A DNA stretch of 64,000 nt from Onthophagus taurus (taxonomy: Eukaryota > Arthropoda > Insecta > Coleoptera > Scarabaeidae). Below, one piece after another: positions 33,862 to 44,610 of the stretch. A program made the position numbers and the translations under genes. The notes below the pieces were generated by a model. It did not search any database. It had not been told where the DNA came from and saw only the letters and a program-made list of their open reading frames with translations. Numbering within the stretch: the stretch's first letter is position 1; the number at the start of each line of letters is the position of its first letter. Location: positions 434,001-498,000 of the forward strand of contig NW_027248938.1 in the NCBI RefSeq assembly GCF_036711975.1, given 5' to 3'.

Positions 33862-34250
33862 GGCCGCGTTTCAATTCGCTGAGGTTGTTAAAAGTGCAAA
33901 CAAAATTTATATAGTTACGACCTTGCTGTAGAGAGGGCGCTAGTGCCGTCGTGGCGCGCGCGGCGTTCGGATTTTCAACGTGCGACTGGCACCGTAATTT
34001 TTTTTTTTTATTTAATAAAAAATTTATTCATTATTTCGATGCCGTAAACGTTCATAGCGTATTTGCAGAAGCTCGTATGAAGGCGTGTCGTTATTATAAT
34101 ATCTATTTCTTGTGTTTTTTCGTGGTCTATATATGGTTATTTTTATTTTAGTTATTTTATATTGTTACATTTATATACTTTAGACACTTTTTGTGCAAGT
34201 TTGTTTTATTGTGTTAGTATTAGTGAATTTTATATTTTTATTATTGGTAA
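33862..34250 (+). repeat. Unpaired end of the TTAA-type element
   Basis: TTAA (33858-33861), then GGCCGCGTTTCAATTCGC, similar to the terminus at 12636 (GGTCGCCGTTCAATCACG). The similarity continues for about 65 bp ('gcaaacaaaatttatatagtt' against 12664-12690). No partner end was found downstream. Confidence 0.45.
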
Positions 34251-34439
34251 GTATCTATACTTGAAAGCGTACAGAGAACCCCCGACTTGGTGAATATTAA
34301 GTTGGGGATAAACTGTACGCGCATTTTTCTTATGAATATTGCTAAATTCACAATTTGTTTGCTGATGTGCTGAACAGTGAAGTGGTATGTAAAAAACTGC
34401 AAGTATAATTATATTTTTCTTAAAACAGCCATGTGCTCT

Positions 34440-35410
34440 CCTGTCTACAAGCGTCCAGGGTGGCCTCTTAAAACAGGAGAAAGGTGGAGTGATGTATTTA
34501 AAATTTATAGCTGATGGGATTCCAGTGTTTTTTATCAAATACAGCGAAAGGTGTCGTATGGGTGTGCAGTTGAAAAAATCGAATGCACAAACCATGCAAT
34601 AAAAAATTATGGAAAATCCTTGCACAAAATAAAGATGGACACCTCTATTAATTCGCAAGGGCGTAAATACCTTACCGTCCCAATTACAAAAGAACAACTG
34701 CAAAAGAGCGCACAAAGGGCGATTGATCGTGGCAAGGGAGATGTTATACGTCTCAAAGCAAAAATACCGAACACGATAAATCACGTGTTTAAAAATCACC
34801 AGTTTTGTAGTGCTGATTTCTGCAAAGAGGGTGGCGTTGTAAACATAGAAACGATGAACCGCTTGAAATCAACTGGAATTTTATATCACATAAATGGTAT
34901 GGTATTAATATATATTATTACGAGATACAGAGTAATTGAAAAGTAGGCAGCAAAATTGAAATCCCGTATAGAACAACCAATTTCGAGTTGAACTGAATGA
35001 CTAAAATGTCACACCCACATAAAACTAATGTCGAATATCTCGAAAGCAAAAGCCGACCAGAAAAACTTTATTATCTCATTTCGACTTGAAACTAGTTGCT
35101 GTACATGGGATTTTAATTTTGCTGCCTACTTTTGGATCACCTGTATACTATTGCTAACTGTAATTATTCCTACATAGGCGCAATAGAGAATTTATTAAAA
35201 AAAGCTTATGAATTGATTCACAATGAAGTGAACAATAAAGCAGAATTATATATGTCGTTGCTGGCAAAATTGAACTGCGGAAAAAGGTTAAATTTGACCC
35301 AGAGAGGTTCATTCCAAACGCGAGCACATATAACAGCATTGCGCTGCAATGAAGGTATTTTATTTTTTTCAAATTATCGCTAATTATTGTATAGCAATAA
35401 TAACTATTGA
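34440..35410 (+). pseudogene. Mutator-like (MULE) transposase remnant
   Basis: Fragments in order: KRPGWPLKTGERWSDV (minus frame shadow excluded); then YGCAVEKIECTNHAIKNYGK (34555-34615), the cysteine/histidine-rich core seen in insect Mutator-like transposases; QLQKSAQRAIDRGKGDVIRL; NHQFCSADFCKEG; and after a MITE, GAIENLLKKAYELIHNEV, AELYMSLLAKLNCGKR and LNLTQRGSFQTRA. The VEKIECTNHA motif and the later MSLLAKLNCGKR-type C-terminus point to the family. Stops occur near 34515 and at the MITE. Catalytic residues are not fully traceable. Confidence 0.55.
34928..35143. mobile_element. 216-bp mariner-type MITE in the MULE remnant
   Basis: Ends share AAAAGTAGGCAGCAAAATT and ATCCC in inverted orientation. 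TA lies on each side (34926-34927 and 35144-35145). Removing it rejoins the MULE-like reading on both sides. Confidence 0.75.
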
Positions 35411-35429
35411 TCTTTGTATCGTAGGTCAT

Positions 35430-35940
35430 TCATTGCAAAAGTATGGCTTACAAAAAGGTGGAGGTGGACAAAAAAGGAGGATGCAGATAAAAACAAAGAA
35501 AACAACCTGTTCATAACCGTAAACAAAATTATGAGTACGGAAATAAATCAAAAAACTATCGGCATCAGAGGTTGCTTCCGAGTCTGATAGAATTTTGCAA
35601 TCGCTGCAGGTTACTTTCAAATTTGTCACGCCTTAAATCGTTAGCGTTGTTATCTACGTTGAAAATCCACACAAACAAGGACAATCCCAATTCCTCAACT
35701 TTTCCAACCCAAGTGTTGTTGCCGCAGGTACCTGGATGACTCAGTGGAGTCGGGGGAGGGGTACAATTTAATTTATTTAAAGGCGCCACCTCGTTAATCC
35801 TGCGACACCCACTAACGAGGAAGTGACGATGTGTGTGAAATAGGATTAAGGTAGGTTGAGGAGATACTCATTAACAAAATACAAAAAAAAAATTTTAAGG
35901 TAAAGCTCGATATAATGAAAAAAAAATAATAAACAAAGAA
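35430..35940. other. Spacer before satellite, nothing recognised
   Basis: No coding family or repeat unit recognised; the satellite starts abruptly at about 35945. Confidence 0.4.
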
Positions 35941-35944
35941 GTGT

Positions 35945-38900
35945 TGTTTTTTTTCAACACTCTTGTAATTTCCACATTCTTGAAAAATTCTCCGCATTGA
36001 TGCATCTGGGAGCAAAAAGGCTACAGACCATTGTGTTAAGGGCACAATTTGCTACAACTTTTGTGGTAATAGTTCTTCTGTATTCTGCTCCGGATACCGT
36101 TTTTTTTCAACACTATTGTAATTTGCACATTTTTCAAAAATTCTTCACATTGATGCATCTGGGAGCAAAAAAGTTACAGACCATTGTGTTAAGGGCACAA
36201 TTTGCTACAACTTTTGTGGTAAAAGTTCTTCTGTATTCTGCTCCGGATACCGTTTTTTTTCAACACTCTTGTAATTTCCACACTTTTGAAAAATTCTCCA
36301 CATTGATGCATCTGGGAGCAAAAAGGCTACAGACCATTGTGTTAAGGGCACAATTTGCTACAACTTTTGTGGTAAAAGTTCTTCTGTATTCTGCTCCGGA
36401 TACCGTTTTTTTTCAACACTCTTGTAATTTCCACACTTTTGAAAAATTCTCCACATTGATGCATCTGGGAGCAAAAAGGCTACAGACCATTGTGTTAAGG
36501 GCACAATTTGCTACAACTTTTGTGGTAAAAGTTCTTCTGTATTCTGCTCCGGATACCGTTTTTTTTCAACACTCTTGTAATTTCCACACTTTTGAAAAAT
36601 TCTCCACATTGATGCATCTGGGAGCAAAAAGGCTACAGACCGTTGTGTTAAGGGCACAATTTGCTACAACTTTTGTGGTAAAAGTTCTTCTGTATTCTGC
36701 TCCGGATACCGTTTTTTTTCAACACTCTTGTAATTTCCACATTCTTGAAAAAATCTCCACATTGATGCATCTGGGAGCAAAAAAGTTACAGACCATTGTG
36801 TTAAGGGCACAATTTGCTACAACTTTTGTAATAAAAGTTTTTCTGTATTCTGCTCCGGATACCGTTTTTTTCAACACTCTTGTAATTTGCACATTTTTCA
36901 AAAATTCTCCACATTGATGCATCTGGGAGCAAAAAGGCTACAGACCATTGTGTTAAGCACAATTTGCTACAACTTTTGTAGTAAAAGTTTTTCTGTATTC
37001 TGCTCCGGATACCGTTTTTTTTCAACACTCTTGTAATTTGCACATTTTTCAAAAATTCTCCGCATTGATGCATCTGGGAGCAAAAAGGCTACAGACCATT
37101 GTGTTAAGGGCACAATTTGCTACAACTTTTGTAATAAAAGTTTTTCTGTATTCTGCTCCGGATACCGTTTTTTTTCAACACTCTTGTAATTTCCACATTC
37201 TTGAAAAAATCTCCACATTGATGCATCTGGGAGTAAAAAAGTTACAGACCATTGTGTTAAGGGCACAATTTGCTACAACTTTTGTAATAAAAGTTCTTCT
37301 GTATTCTGCTCCGGATACCGTTTTTTTTCAACACTCTTGTAATTTCCACACTTTTGAAAAATTCTCCACATCGATGCATCTGGGAGCAAAAAGGCTACAG
37401 ACCATTGTGTTAAGGGCACCATTTGCTACAACTTTTGTGGTAAAAGTTTTTCTGTACTCTGCTCCGGATACCGTTTTTTTCAACACTCTTGTAATTTGCA
37501 TATTTTTCAAAAATTCTCCGCATTGATGCATCTGGGAGCAAAAAGGCTACAGACCATTGTTTTAAGGGCACAATTTGCTACAACTTTTATAGTAAAAGTT
37601 CTTCTGTATTCTGCTCCGGATACCGTTTTTTTTCAACACTCTTGTAATTTCCACACTTTTGAAAAACTCTCCACATTGATGCATCTGGGAGCAAAAAAGT
37701 TACAGACCATTGTGTTAAGGGCACAATTTGCTACAACTTTTGTGGTAAAAGTTCTTCTGTATTCTGCTTGGGATACCGTTTCTTTTCAACACTCTTGTAA
37801 TTTCCACACTTTTGAAAAATTCTCCACATTTATGCATCTGGGAGCAAAAAGGCTACAGACCATTGTGTTAAGGGCACAATTTGCAACAACTTTTGTGGTA
37901 AAAGTTCTTCTGTATTCTGCTCCGGATACCGTTTTTTTTCAACACTCTTGTAATTTAAACATTCTTGAAAAAATCTCCACATTGATGCATCTGGGAGCAA
38001 AAAGGCTACAGACCATTGTGTAAAGGGCACAATTTGCTACAACTTTTGTGGTAAAAGTTCTTCTGTATTCTGCTTGGGATACCGTTTTTTTTCAACACTC
38101 TTGTAATTTCCACACTTTTAAAAAATTCTCCACGTTGATGCATCTGGGAGCAAAAAAGTTACAGACCATTGTGTTAAGGGCACAATTTGCTACAACTTTT
38201 GTAATAAAAGTTTTTCTGTATTCTGCTCCGGATACCGTTTTTTTCAACACTCTTGTAATTTGCACATTTTTCAAAAATTCTCCACATTGATGCATCTGGG
38301 AGCAAAAAGGCTACAGACCATTGTGTTAAGCACAATTTGCTACAACTTTTGTAGTAAAAGTTTTTCTGTATTCTGCTCCGGATACCGTTTTTTTTCAACA
38401 CACTTGTAATTTGCACATTTTTCAAAAATTCTCCGCATTGATGCATCTGGGAGCAAAAAGGCTACAGACCATTGTGTTAAGGGCACAATTTGCTACAACT
38501 TTTGTAATAAAAGTTTTTCTGTATTCTGCTCCGGATACCGTTTTTTTTCAACACTCTTGTAATTTCCACATTCTTGAAAAAATCTCCACATTGATGCATC
38601 TGGGAGTAAAAAAGTTACAGACCATTGTGTTAAGGGCACAATTTGCTACAACTTTTGTGGTAAAAGTTCTTCTGTATTCTGCTTGGGATACCGTTTTTTT
38701 TCAACACTCTTGTAATTTCCACACTTTTGAAAAATTCTCCACATTGATGCATCTGGGAGCAAAAAGGCTACAGACCATTGTGTTAAGGGCACAATTTGCT
38801 ACAACTTTTGTAATAAAGGTTTTTCTGTATTCTGCTCCGGATACCGTTTTTTTTCAACACTCTTGTAATTTCCACATTCTTGAAAAAATCTCCACATTGA

Positions 38901-41816
38901 TGCATCTGGGAGCAAAAAGGCTACAGACCATTGTGTTAAGGGCACAATTTGCTACAACTTTTGTGGTAAAAGTTTTTCTGTACTCTGCTCCGGATACCGT
39001 TTTTTTTCAACACTCTTGTAATTTGCATATTTTTCAAAAATTCTCCGCATTGATGCATCTGGGAGCAAAAAGTTACAGACTATTGTGTTAAGGGCACAAT
39101 TTGCTATAACTTTTGTGGTAAAAGTTCTTCTGTATTCTGCTCCGGATACCGTTTTTTTTCAACACTCTTGTAATTTCCACACTTTTGAAAAATTCTCCAC
39201 ATTGATGCATCTGGGAGCAAAAAGGCTACAGACCATTGTGTTAAGGGCACAATTTGCTACAACTTTTGTAATAAAAGTTTTTCTGTATTCTGCTCCGGAT
39301 ACCGTTTTTTTTCAACACTCTTGTAATTTCCACATTCTTGAAAAAATCTCCACATTGATGCATCTGGGAGCAAAAAGGCTACAGACCATTGTGTTAAGGG
39401 CACAATTTGCTACAACTTTTGTGGTAAAAGTTCTTCTGTATTCTGCTCCGTATACCGTTTTTTTTCAACACTCTTGTAATTTCCACACTTTTGAAAAATT
39501 CTCCACATTGATGCATCTGGGAGCAAAAAGGCTACAGACCATTGTGTTAAGGGCACAATTTGCAACAACTTTTGTGGTAAAAGTTCTTCTGTATTCTGCT
39601 CCGGATACCGTTTTTTTTCAACGCTCTTGTAATTTCCACATTCTTGAAAAAATCTCCACATTGATGCATCTGGGAGCAAAAAAGTTACAGACCATTGTGT
39701 TAAGGGCACAATTTGCTACAACTTTTGTGGTAAAAGTTCTTCTGTATTCTGCTCCGGATACCGTTTTTTTTCAACACTCTTGTAATTTCCACACTTTTGA
39801 AAAATTCTCCACATTGATGCATCTGGGAGCAAAAAGGCTACAGACCATTGTGTTAAGGGCACAATTTGCAACAACTTTTGTGGTAAAAGTTCTTCTGTAT
39901 TCTGCTCCGGATACCGTTTTTTTTCAACACTCTTGTAATTTCCACACTTTTGAAAAATTCTCCACATTGATGCATCTGGGAGCAAAAAGGCTACAGACCA
40001 TTGTGTTAAGGGCACAATTTGCAACAACTTTTGTGGTAAAAGTTCTTCTGTATTCTGCTCCGGATACCGTTTTTTTTCAACACTCTTGTACTTTCCACAT
40101 TCTTGAAAAAATCTGCACATTGATGCATCTGGGAGCAAAAAAGTTACAGACCATTGTGTTAAGGGCACAATTTGCTACAACTTTTGTGGTAAAAGTTCTT
40201 CTGTATTCTGCTCCGGATACCGTTTTTTTTCAACACTCTTGTAATTTCCACACTTTTGAAAAATTCTCCACATTGATGCATCTGGGAGCAAAAAGGCTAC
40301 AGACCATTGTGTTAAGGGCACAATTTGCAACAACTTTTGTGGTAAAAGTTCTTCTGTATTCTGCTCCGGATACCGTTTTTTTTCAACACTCTTGTAATTT
40401 CCACACTTTTGAAAAATTCTCCACATTGATGCATCTGGGAGCAAAAAGGCTACAGACCATTGTGTTAAGGGCACAATTTGCAACAACTTTTGTGGTAAAA
40501 GTTCTTCTGTATTCTGCTCCGGATACCGTTTTTTTTCAACACTCTTGTAATTTCCACATTCTTGAAAAAATCTGCACATTGATGCATCTGGGAGCAAAAA
40601 AGTTACAGACCATTGTGTTAAGGGCACAATTTGCTACAACTTTTGTGGTAAAAGTTCTTCTGTATTCTGCTCCGGATACCGTTTTTTTTCAACACTCTTG
40701 TAATTTCCACACTTTTGAAAAATTCTCCACATTGATGCATCTGGGAGCAAAAAGGCTACAGACCATTGTGTTAAGGGCACAATTTGCAACAACTTTTGTG
40801 GTAAAAGTTCTTCTGTATTCTGCTCCGGATACCGTTTTTTTTCAACACTCTTGTAATTTCCACACTTTTGAAAAATTCTCCACATTGATGCATCTGGGAG
40901 CAAAAAGGCTACAGACCATTGTGTTAAGGGCACAATTTGCAACAACTTTTGTGGTAAAAGTTCTTCTGTATTCTGCTCCGGATACCGTTTTTTTTCAACA
41001 CTCTTGTAATTTCCACATTCTTGAAAAAATCTGCACATTGATGCATCTGGGAGCAAAAAAGTTACAGACCATTGTGTTAAGGGCACAATTTGCTACAACT
41101 TTTGTGGTAAAAGTTCTTCTGTATTCTGCTCCGGATACCGTTTTTTTTCAACACTCTTGTAATTTCCACACTTTTGAAAAATTCTCCACATTGATGCATC
41201 TGGGAGCAAAAAGGCTACAGACCATTGTGTTAAGGGCACAATTTGCAACAACTTTTGTGGTAAAAGTTCTTCTGTATTCTGCTCCGGATACCGTTTTTTT
41301 TCAACACTCTTGTAATTTCCACACTTTTGAAAAATTCTCCACATTGATGCATCTGGGAGCAAAAAGGCTACAGACCATTGTGTTAAGGGCACAATTTGCA
41401 ACAACTTTTGTGGTAAAAGTTCTTCTGTATTCTGCTCCGGATACCGTTTTTTTTCAACACTCTTGTAATTTCCACATTCTTGAAAAAATCTGCACATTGA
41501 TGCATCTGGGAGCAAAAAAGTTACAGACCATTGTGTTAAGGGCACAATTTGCTACAACTTTTGTGGTAAAAGTTCTTCTGTATTCTGCTCCGGATACCGT
41601 TTTTTTTCAACACTCTTGTAATTTCCACACTTTTGAAAAATTCTCCACATTGATGCATCTGGGAGCAAAAAGGCTACAGACCATTGTGTTAAGGGCACAA
41701 TTTGCAACAACTTTTGTGGTAAAAGTTCTTCTGTATTCTGCTCCGGATACCGTTTTTTTTCAACACTCTTGTAATTTCCACACTTTTGAAAAATTCTCCA
41801 CATTGATGCATCTGGG
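35945..41816 (+). repeat. 153-bp satellite array, about 38 monomers, with 459-bp higher-order repeat
   Basis: Each monomer contains 'gatgcatctgggagcaaaaa', 'cagaccattgtgttaaggg', 'tctgctccggatacc' and a T8 run before CAACACTCTTGTAA. 153 bp is 51 codons, so long frames arise (39085-42060 plus, 991 codons; several of 150 codons minus). These are repeat artefacts, not accepted genes. From about 39.65 kb to 41.6 kb three monomers form a unit repeated exactly every 459 bp, marked by 'atctgcacattg' at 40111, 40570, 41029 and 41488. The left part is more diverged. The array ends inside a monomer at the LTR start. Confidence 0.95.
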
Positions 41817-42987
41817 TGTAACGGTTCCGTTCGAGGTTATTGAATTTCCTTGTGATTTGTCTGTAATTGTTAGAAGTCGGGGAATTATATACCATTTTGT
41901 TTATTTACCTTGTTATAATTTTTGTTTTTTTGTTACAGCAAGCCGAACTTGGAAACACTTGAAAATCCTTTCCTTTTCATCACTTTTCTTAAATCCTTTC
42001 CTTTCGCTCATTTTAAACGCCTTTTTCTTTTTCATTACCTTCATTACAATCACACAATAAATCTTAACCTTAAAACTTTTCTTTTTCTCTTCTTCATTAC
42101 TATCATGAATTTTGTTTACATTTTTAAGTTCGGACTGTCAATAATAGAGGGAGGGAGTGATTTTGAATTCTTGGCACCGCGCGATTTTATAACGAGTTTT
42201 TTGGTTAAAATCTTGGGAAATGAATACCCGTGCGCGATTTTACTCTTCCTCTTTTGAAACCAGCCTTTGTAGTGTTTGGATGGTTAACAAGAATTTTAAG
42301 TCGACATTTTGGTATAATTCTGTGTAGAATTTTGGATCGATTTATATCCGTATTTATCGGGATCTGAGTTAATTAATCCTTTAATTTTTCGTTTGGAAAT
42401 TATTCAACGATTACGGTTTCACCGGATTTATTGCACATTTTTACAAAGACTATTCATTTTGCTGGTTAAAACCTCATACCACCTTGAGGTAGGTTTTTCT
42501 TTTTACATTTTCTCTAATTTTAGTTTAATACTAACTTAAACCTAAATTCATTTAAACTCCTTTCACACTACATAAAATCATCCAACCCTACATTCTTGCC
42601 TAATTATCTATTTACATTTTTCTTTCTTTTCTTTTACCCCCCTAGTTATTCGGGATTTTTTTTCCTTGAACAATCTCCGTTATTTTATTTACTACTTATA
42701 TACTTTATATTTTGTTTTACCATATTTTTTTTCCCTTAATAAATTTGTTTTTATATGGTATATGATTTCGCGATTTCTTTGTGTTTTGTTATATGTTGGT
42801 GTTGTCGAACCTTTTCCCTTCCAGCCCTCTTCGCAGTTAGAGCGATCTGTAACTGAAACTGCGTGGCGCCTTATAAATTCAAACCCACCCCATCTTCACT
42901 GGGAAGCCGAGGTGTTGCAGATCTGTATTTTTTAAAAGGGGTTCGATTGTGTTGTTGTCGTTTTGTTGAAAAGCCGCCACAAATTTT
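41817..42987 (+). repeat. 5' LTR of gypsy element (end approximate)
   Basis: Starts TGTAACGGTTCCGTTCGAGG directly after a truncated satellite monomer. A candidate splice donor (TTGAGGTAGGTTT) lies at about 42484. TGGCGCC at 42864 is followed by CCCATCTTCACTGGG, a block shared with other LTR-like segments of the window. The right limit is set by the primer-binding site. Confidence 0.6.
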
Positions 42988-43005
42988 TGGCGCCCAACGT
43001 GGGGC
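42988..43005 (+). promoter_or_regulatory. tRNA primer-binding site
   Basis: TGGCGCCCAACGTGGGGC starts with TGG, complementary to the tRNA 3' CCA, just downstream of the LTR. It primes minus-strand DNA synthesis. The exact tRNA was not determined. Confidence 0.8.
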
Positions 43006-43008
43006 GCG

Positions 43009-43116
43009 ATATTGTTTTGGAGGGCCATATTGTTTTGGAGGGCCATATTGTTTTGGAGGGCCATATTGTTTTGGAGGGCCATTTTGTTTTGGAGGGCCAT
43101 ATTGTTTTAAAAGTCC
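43009..43116 (+). repeat. 18-bp tandem repeat in gypsy leader
   Basis: ATATTGTTTTGGAGGGCC is repeated six times at 18-bp spacing. The fifth copy starts ATTTTG, and the last fades into related 'ttgttttggag' text to about 43170. It lies between the primer-binding site and gag, where packaging signals reside in other retroelements. Confidence 0.9.
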
Positions 43117-43326
43117 CCTATTGTTTTGGAGACCCATATCGTTTTGGGAGCCCTTGTTGTATTGTCTTGGAAGTTCTTAATTTTATCGGAACCCTTATTT
43201 GTATCGAGGACACAAAGTGACTTCGGTTTGTGTCTTAATTCCATTCCAATTATTTCGACTCTTCGGTTCCCTGTTTTCGATTTGACCAATCTCTTCTCGG
43301 GTTCAGGAGAGATCAACCCTTTTAGG

Positions 43327-44610
43327 ATGGCTCTTAAAGTCACGATTAATTACCTTTCTAAGGAAGAATTGAGTTATGAATTTACTGTCCGAGGTTTGGA
43401 TCCCTCTAGTGTCGATGAGATGCGTAGGTTGTTTGCTTCTTTACTACAGAAGGAGAAACTTAACCCTGATTTGGTCAACGATTACCCAGATAACCCTTAC
43501 ACAGAAGAGGAAGATTTGTTAGCGGTTAGGGACAAGCTGGCCGAAATTACCACATTGTTAGATGATTTTCGATCTAAGAATGTTAAGAAGGTTGAAACTA
43601 AGATTTGGCATGTTTTGGGGCGAATAAGGCGTATGAGTGAATTATGTGAGGATCGTGCCGTTGTTCTCCGTGAGGCTTTGTCTTTGAAGGATAGGTTAAC
43701 GAAGGCCATTGCTTCCGTTTCTAGGCCAATTGAGTTAGAAGCCCTTGAAAGATCCCTGAACGTATCTTTAGGCGGGGGCGCTGCTTCGTCTACCCCTGTA
43801 ACAACTAGTCCTCCACCCTTGATGTCTTCTAAGGCTATTCCCGTACATAAATGGGGCCTTAAATTTTCCGGAAGGACGGGTATTTCGGTGGGAGCGTTTT
43901 TAGAGCGAGTACATGAATTGTCCGCAGCTCGAGGTGTTTCTCTTCGAGAAGTTTTTGTGTCGGCTCTTGATTTATTTGAGGGTCCCGCCTTACTTTGGTA
44001 TCGTTCTGTCAGGGATGAAGTTAGCTCGTGGGGAGAATTAGAGGTGTTATTGAGGGGTGAATTTTTACCTTCCGACTACAACGAACAACTGTTGGATGAG
44101 ATACGACACAGAACCCAGGGTGAGCGAGAGCCTATTGCAATCTACGTCGCCAATATGTTAGGTTTATTCGGTAGACTCACTTGTCCACTTTCCGAGGAGG
44201 CGAAGGTTAAACTTATCCGTAAGAACCTCTTACCTTATTTTCAAACCCAACTAGCTCTTCACACTATTGATACGGTTTCTGATTTGAAGGTCAAGTGTAA
44301 GCAGTTAGAGGAGTCTAGGCGCGCGGTAAAGGAATTTCAGCCCCCTAAAATTCGCAATAAGACTTTGGAACCCGAATTAGCTTATTTAGGTTGCTTGAGC
44401 TACCCCCAAACTTCAGATTTTTCTGCGGTTGAGTCAAGTCCTGTTAAGTGCTTCAATTGTGGAGTTTTGGGTCACATGGCTCGTGGTTGTCCTAGTCCCA
44501 AGAGACTGCATTGTTTTAAGTGTGGAAATGAGGGTTTTACTACAAAAAATTGTCCTAAATGTCCCCATGGTAATAGGAGGTCTTCGGGAAATGCCAATCG
44601 TCGTCACTAG
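43327..44610 (+). CDS. gag: Gag polyprotein (capsid/nucleocapsid)
   Basis: Forms the cytoplasmic virus-like particle that packages element RNA. ATG 43327 (MALKVTINYLSKEELSYEF) is the first after the leader; the frame is open further upstream without a better start. 427 aa. The capsid-like region spans about 180-340 (VHKWGLKFSGRTGISVGAFL, WYRSVRD, LLRGEFLPSDY). Zinc knuckles near the end: CFNCGVLGHMARGC is a full CCHC; CFKCGNEGFTTKNC lacks the histidine, followed by another C pair. Stop TAG 44608-44610. Pol follows in the -1 frame, overlapping the last 17 codons. Confidence 0.88.
   Translation: MALKVTINYLSKEELSYEFTVRGLDPSSVDEMRRLFASLLQKEKLNPDLVNDYPDNPYTEEEDLLAVRDKLAEITTLLDDFRSKNVKKVETKIWHVLGRIRRMSELCEDRAVVLREALSLKDRLTKAIASVSRPIELEALERSLNVSLGGGAASSTPVTTSPPPLMSSKAIPVHKWGLKFSGRTGISVGAFLERVHELSAARGVSLREVFVSALDLFEGPALLWYRSVRDEVSSWGELEVLLRGEFLPSDYNEQLLDEIRHRTQGEREPIAIYVANMLGLFGRLTCPLSEEAKVKLIRKNLLPYFQTQLALHTIDTVSDLKVKCKQLEESRRAVKEFQPPKIRNKTLEPELAYLGCLSYPQTSDFSAVESSPVKCFNCGVLGHMARGCPSPKRLHCFKCGNEGFTTKNCPKCPHGNRRSSGNANRRH

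Noticed and set aside
39716-41803. Series of 150-codon minus-strand frames as a gene family
   Set aside because: They recur exactly every 459 bp, the satellite higher-order period, so they are shadows of the array.
35945-41816. CRISPR-like array
   Set aside because: There are no spacers; units are continuous 153-bp satellite monomers in insect DNA.
39085-42060. 991-codon plus-strand frame as a repetitive protein
   Set aside because: It consists of the 153-bp satellite translated, has equally long antisense frames, lacks a promoter or unique domain, and runs into the gypsy LTR.
42871-43180. Pro/Lys or Phe-Gly repeat proteins around 42.9-43.2 kb
   Set aside because: All three frames repeat because of the 18-bp leader tandem; no independent coding evidence.
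44544-44550. AAAAAAT as the gag-pol frameshift site
   Set aside because: After a -1 slip the frame meets TAA at 44556-44558.
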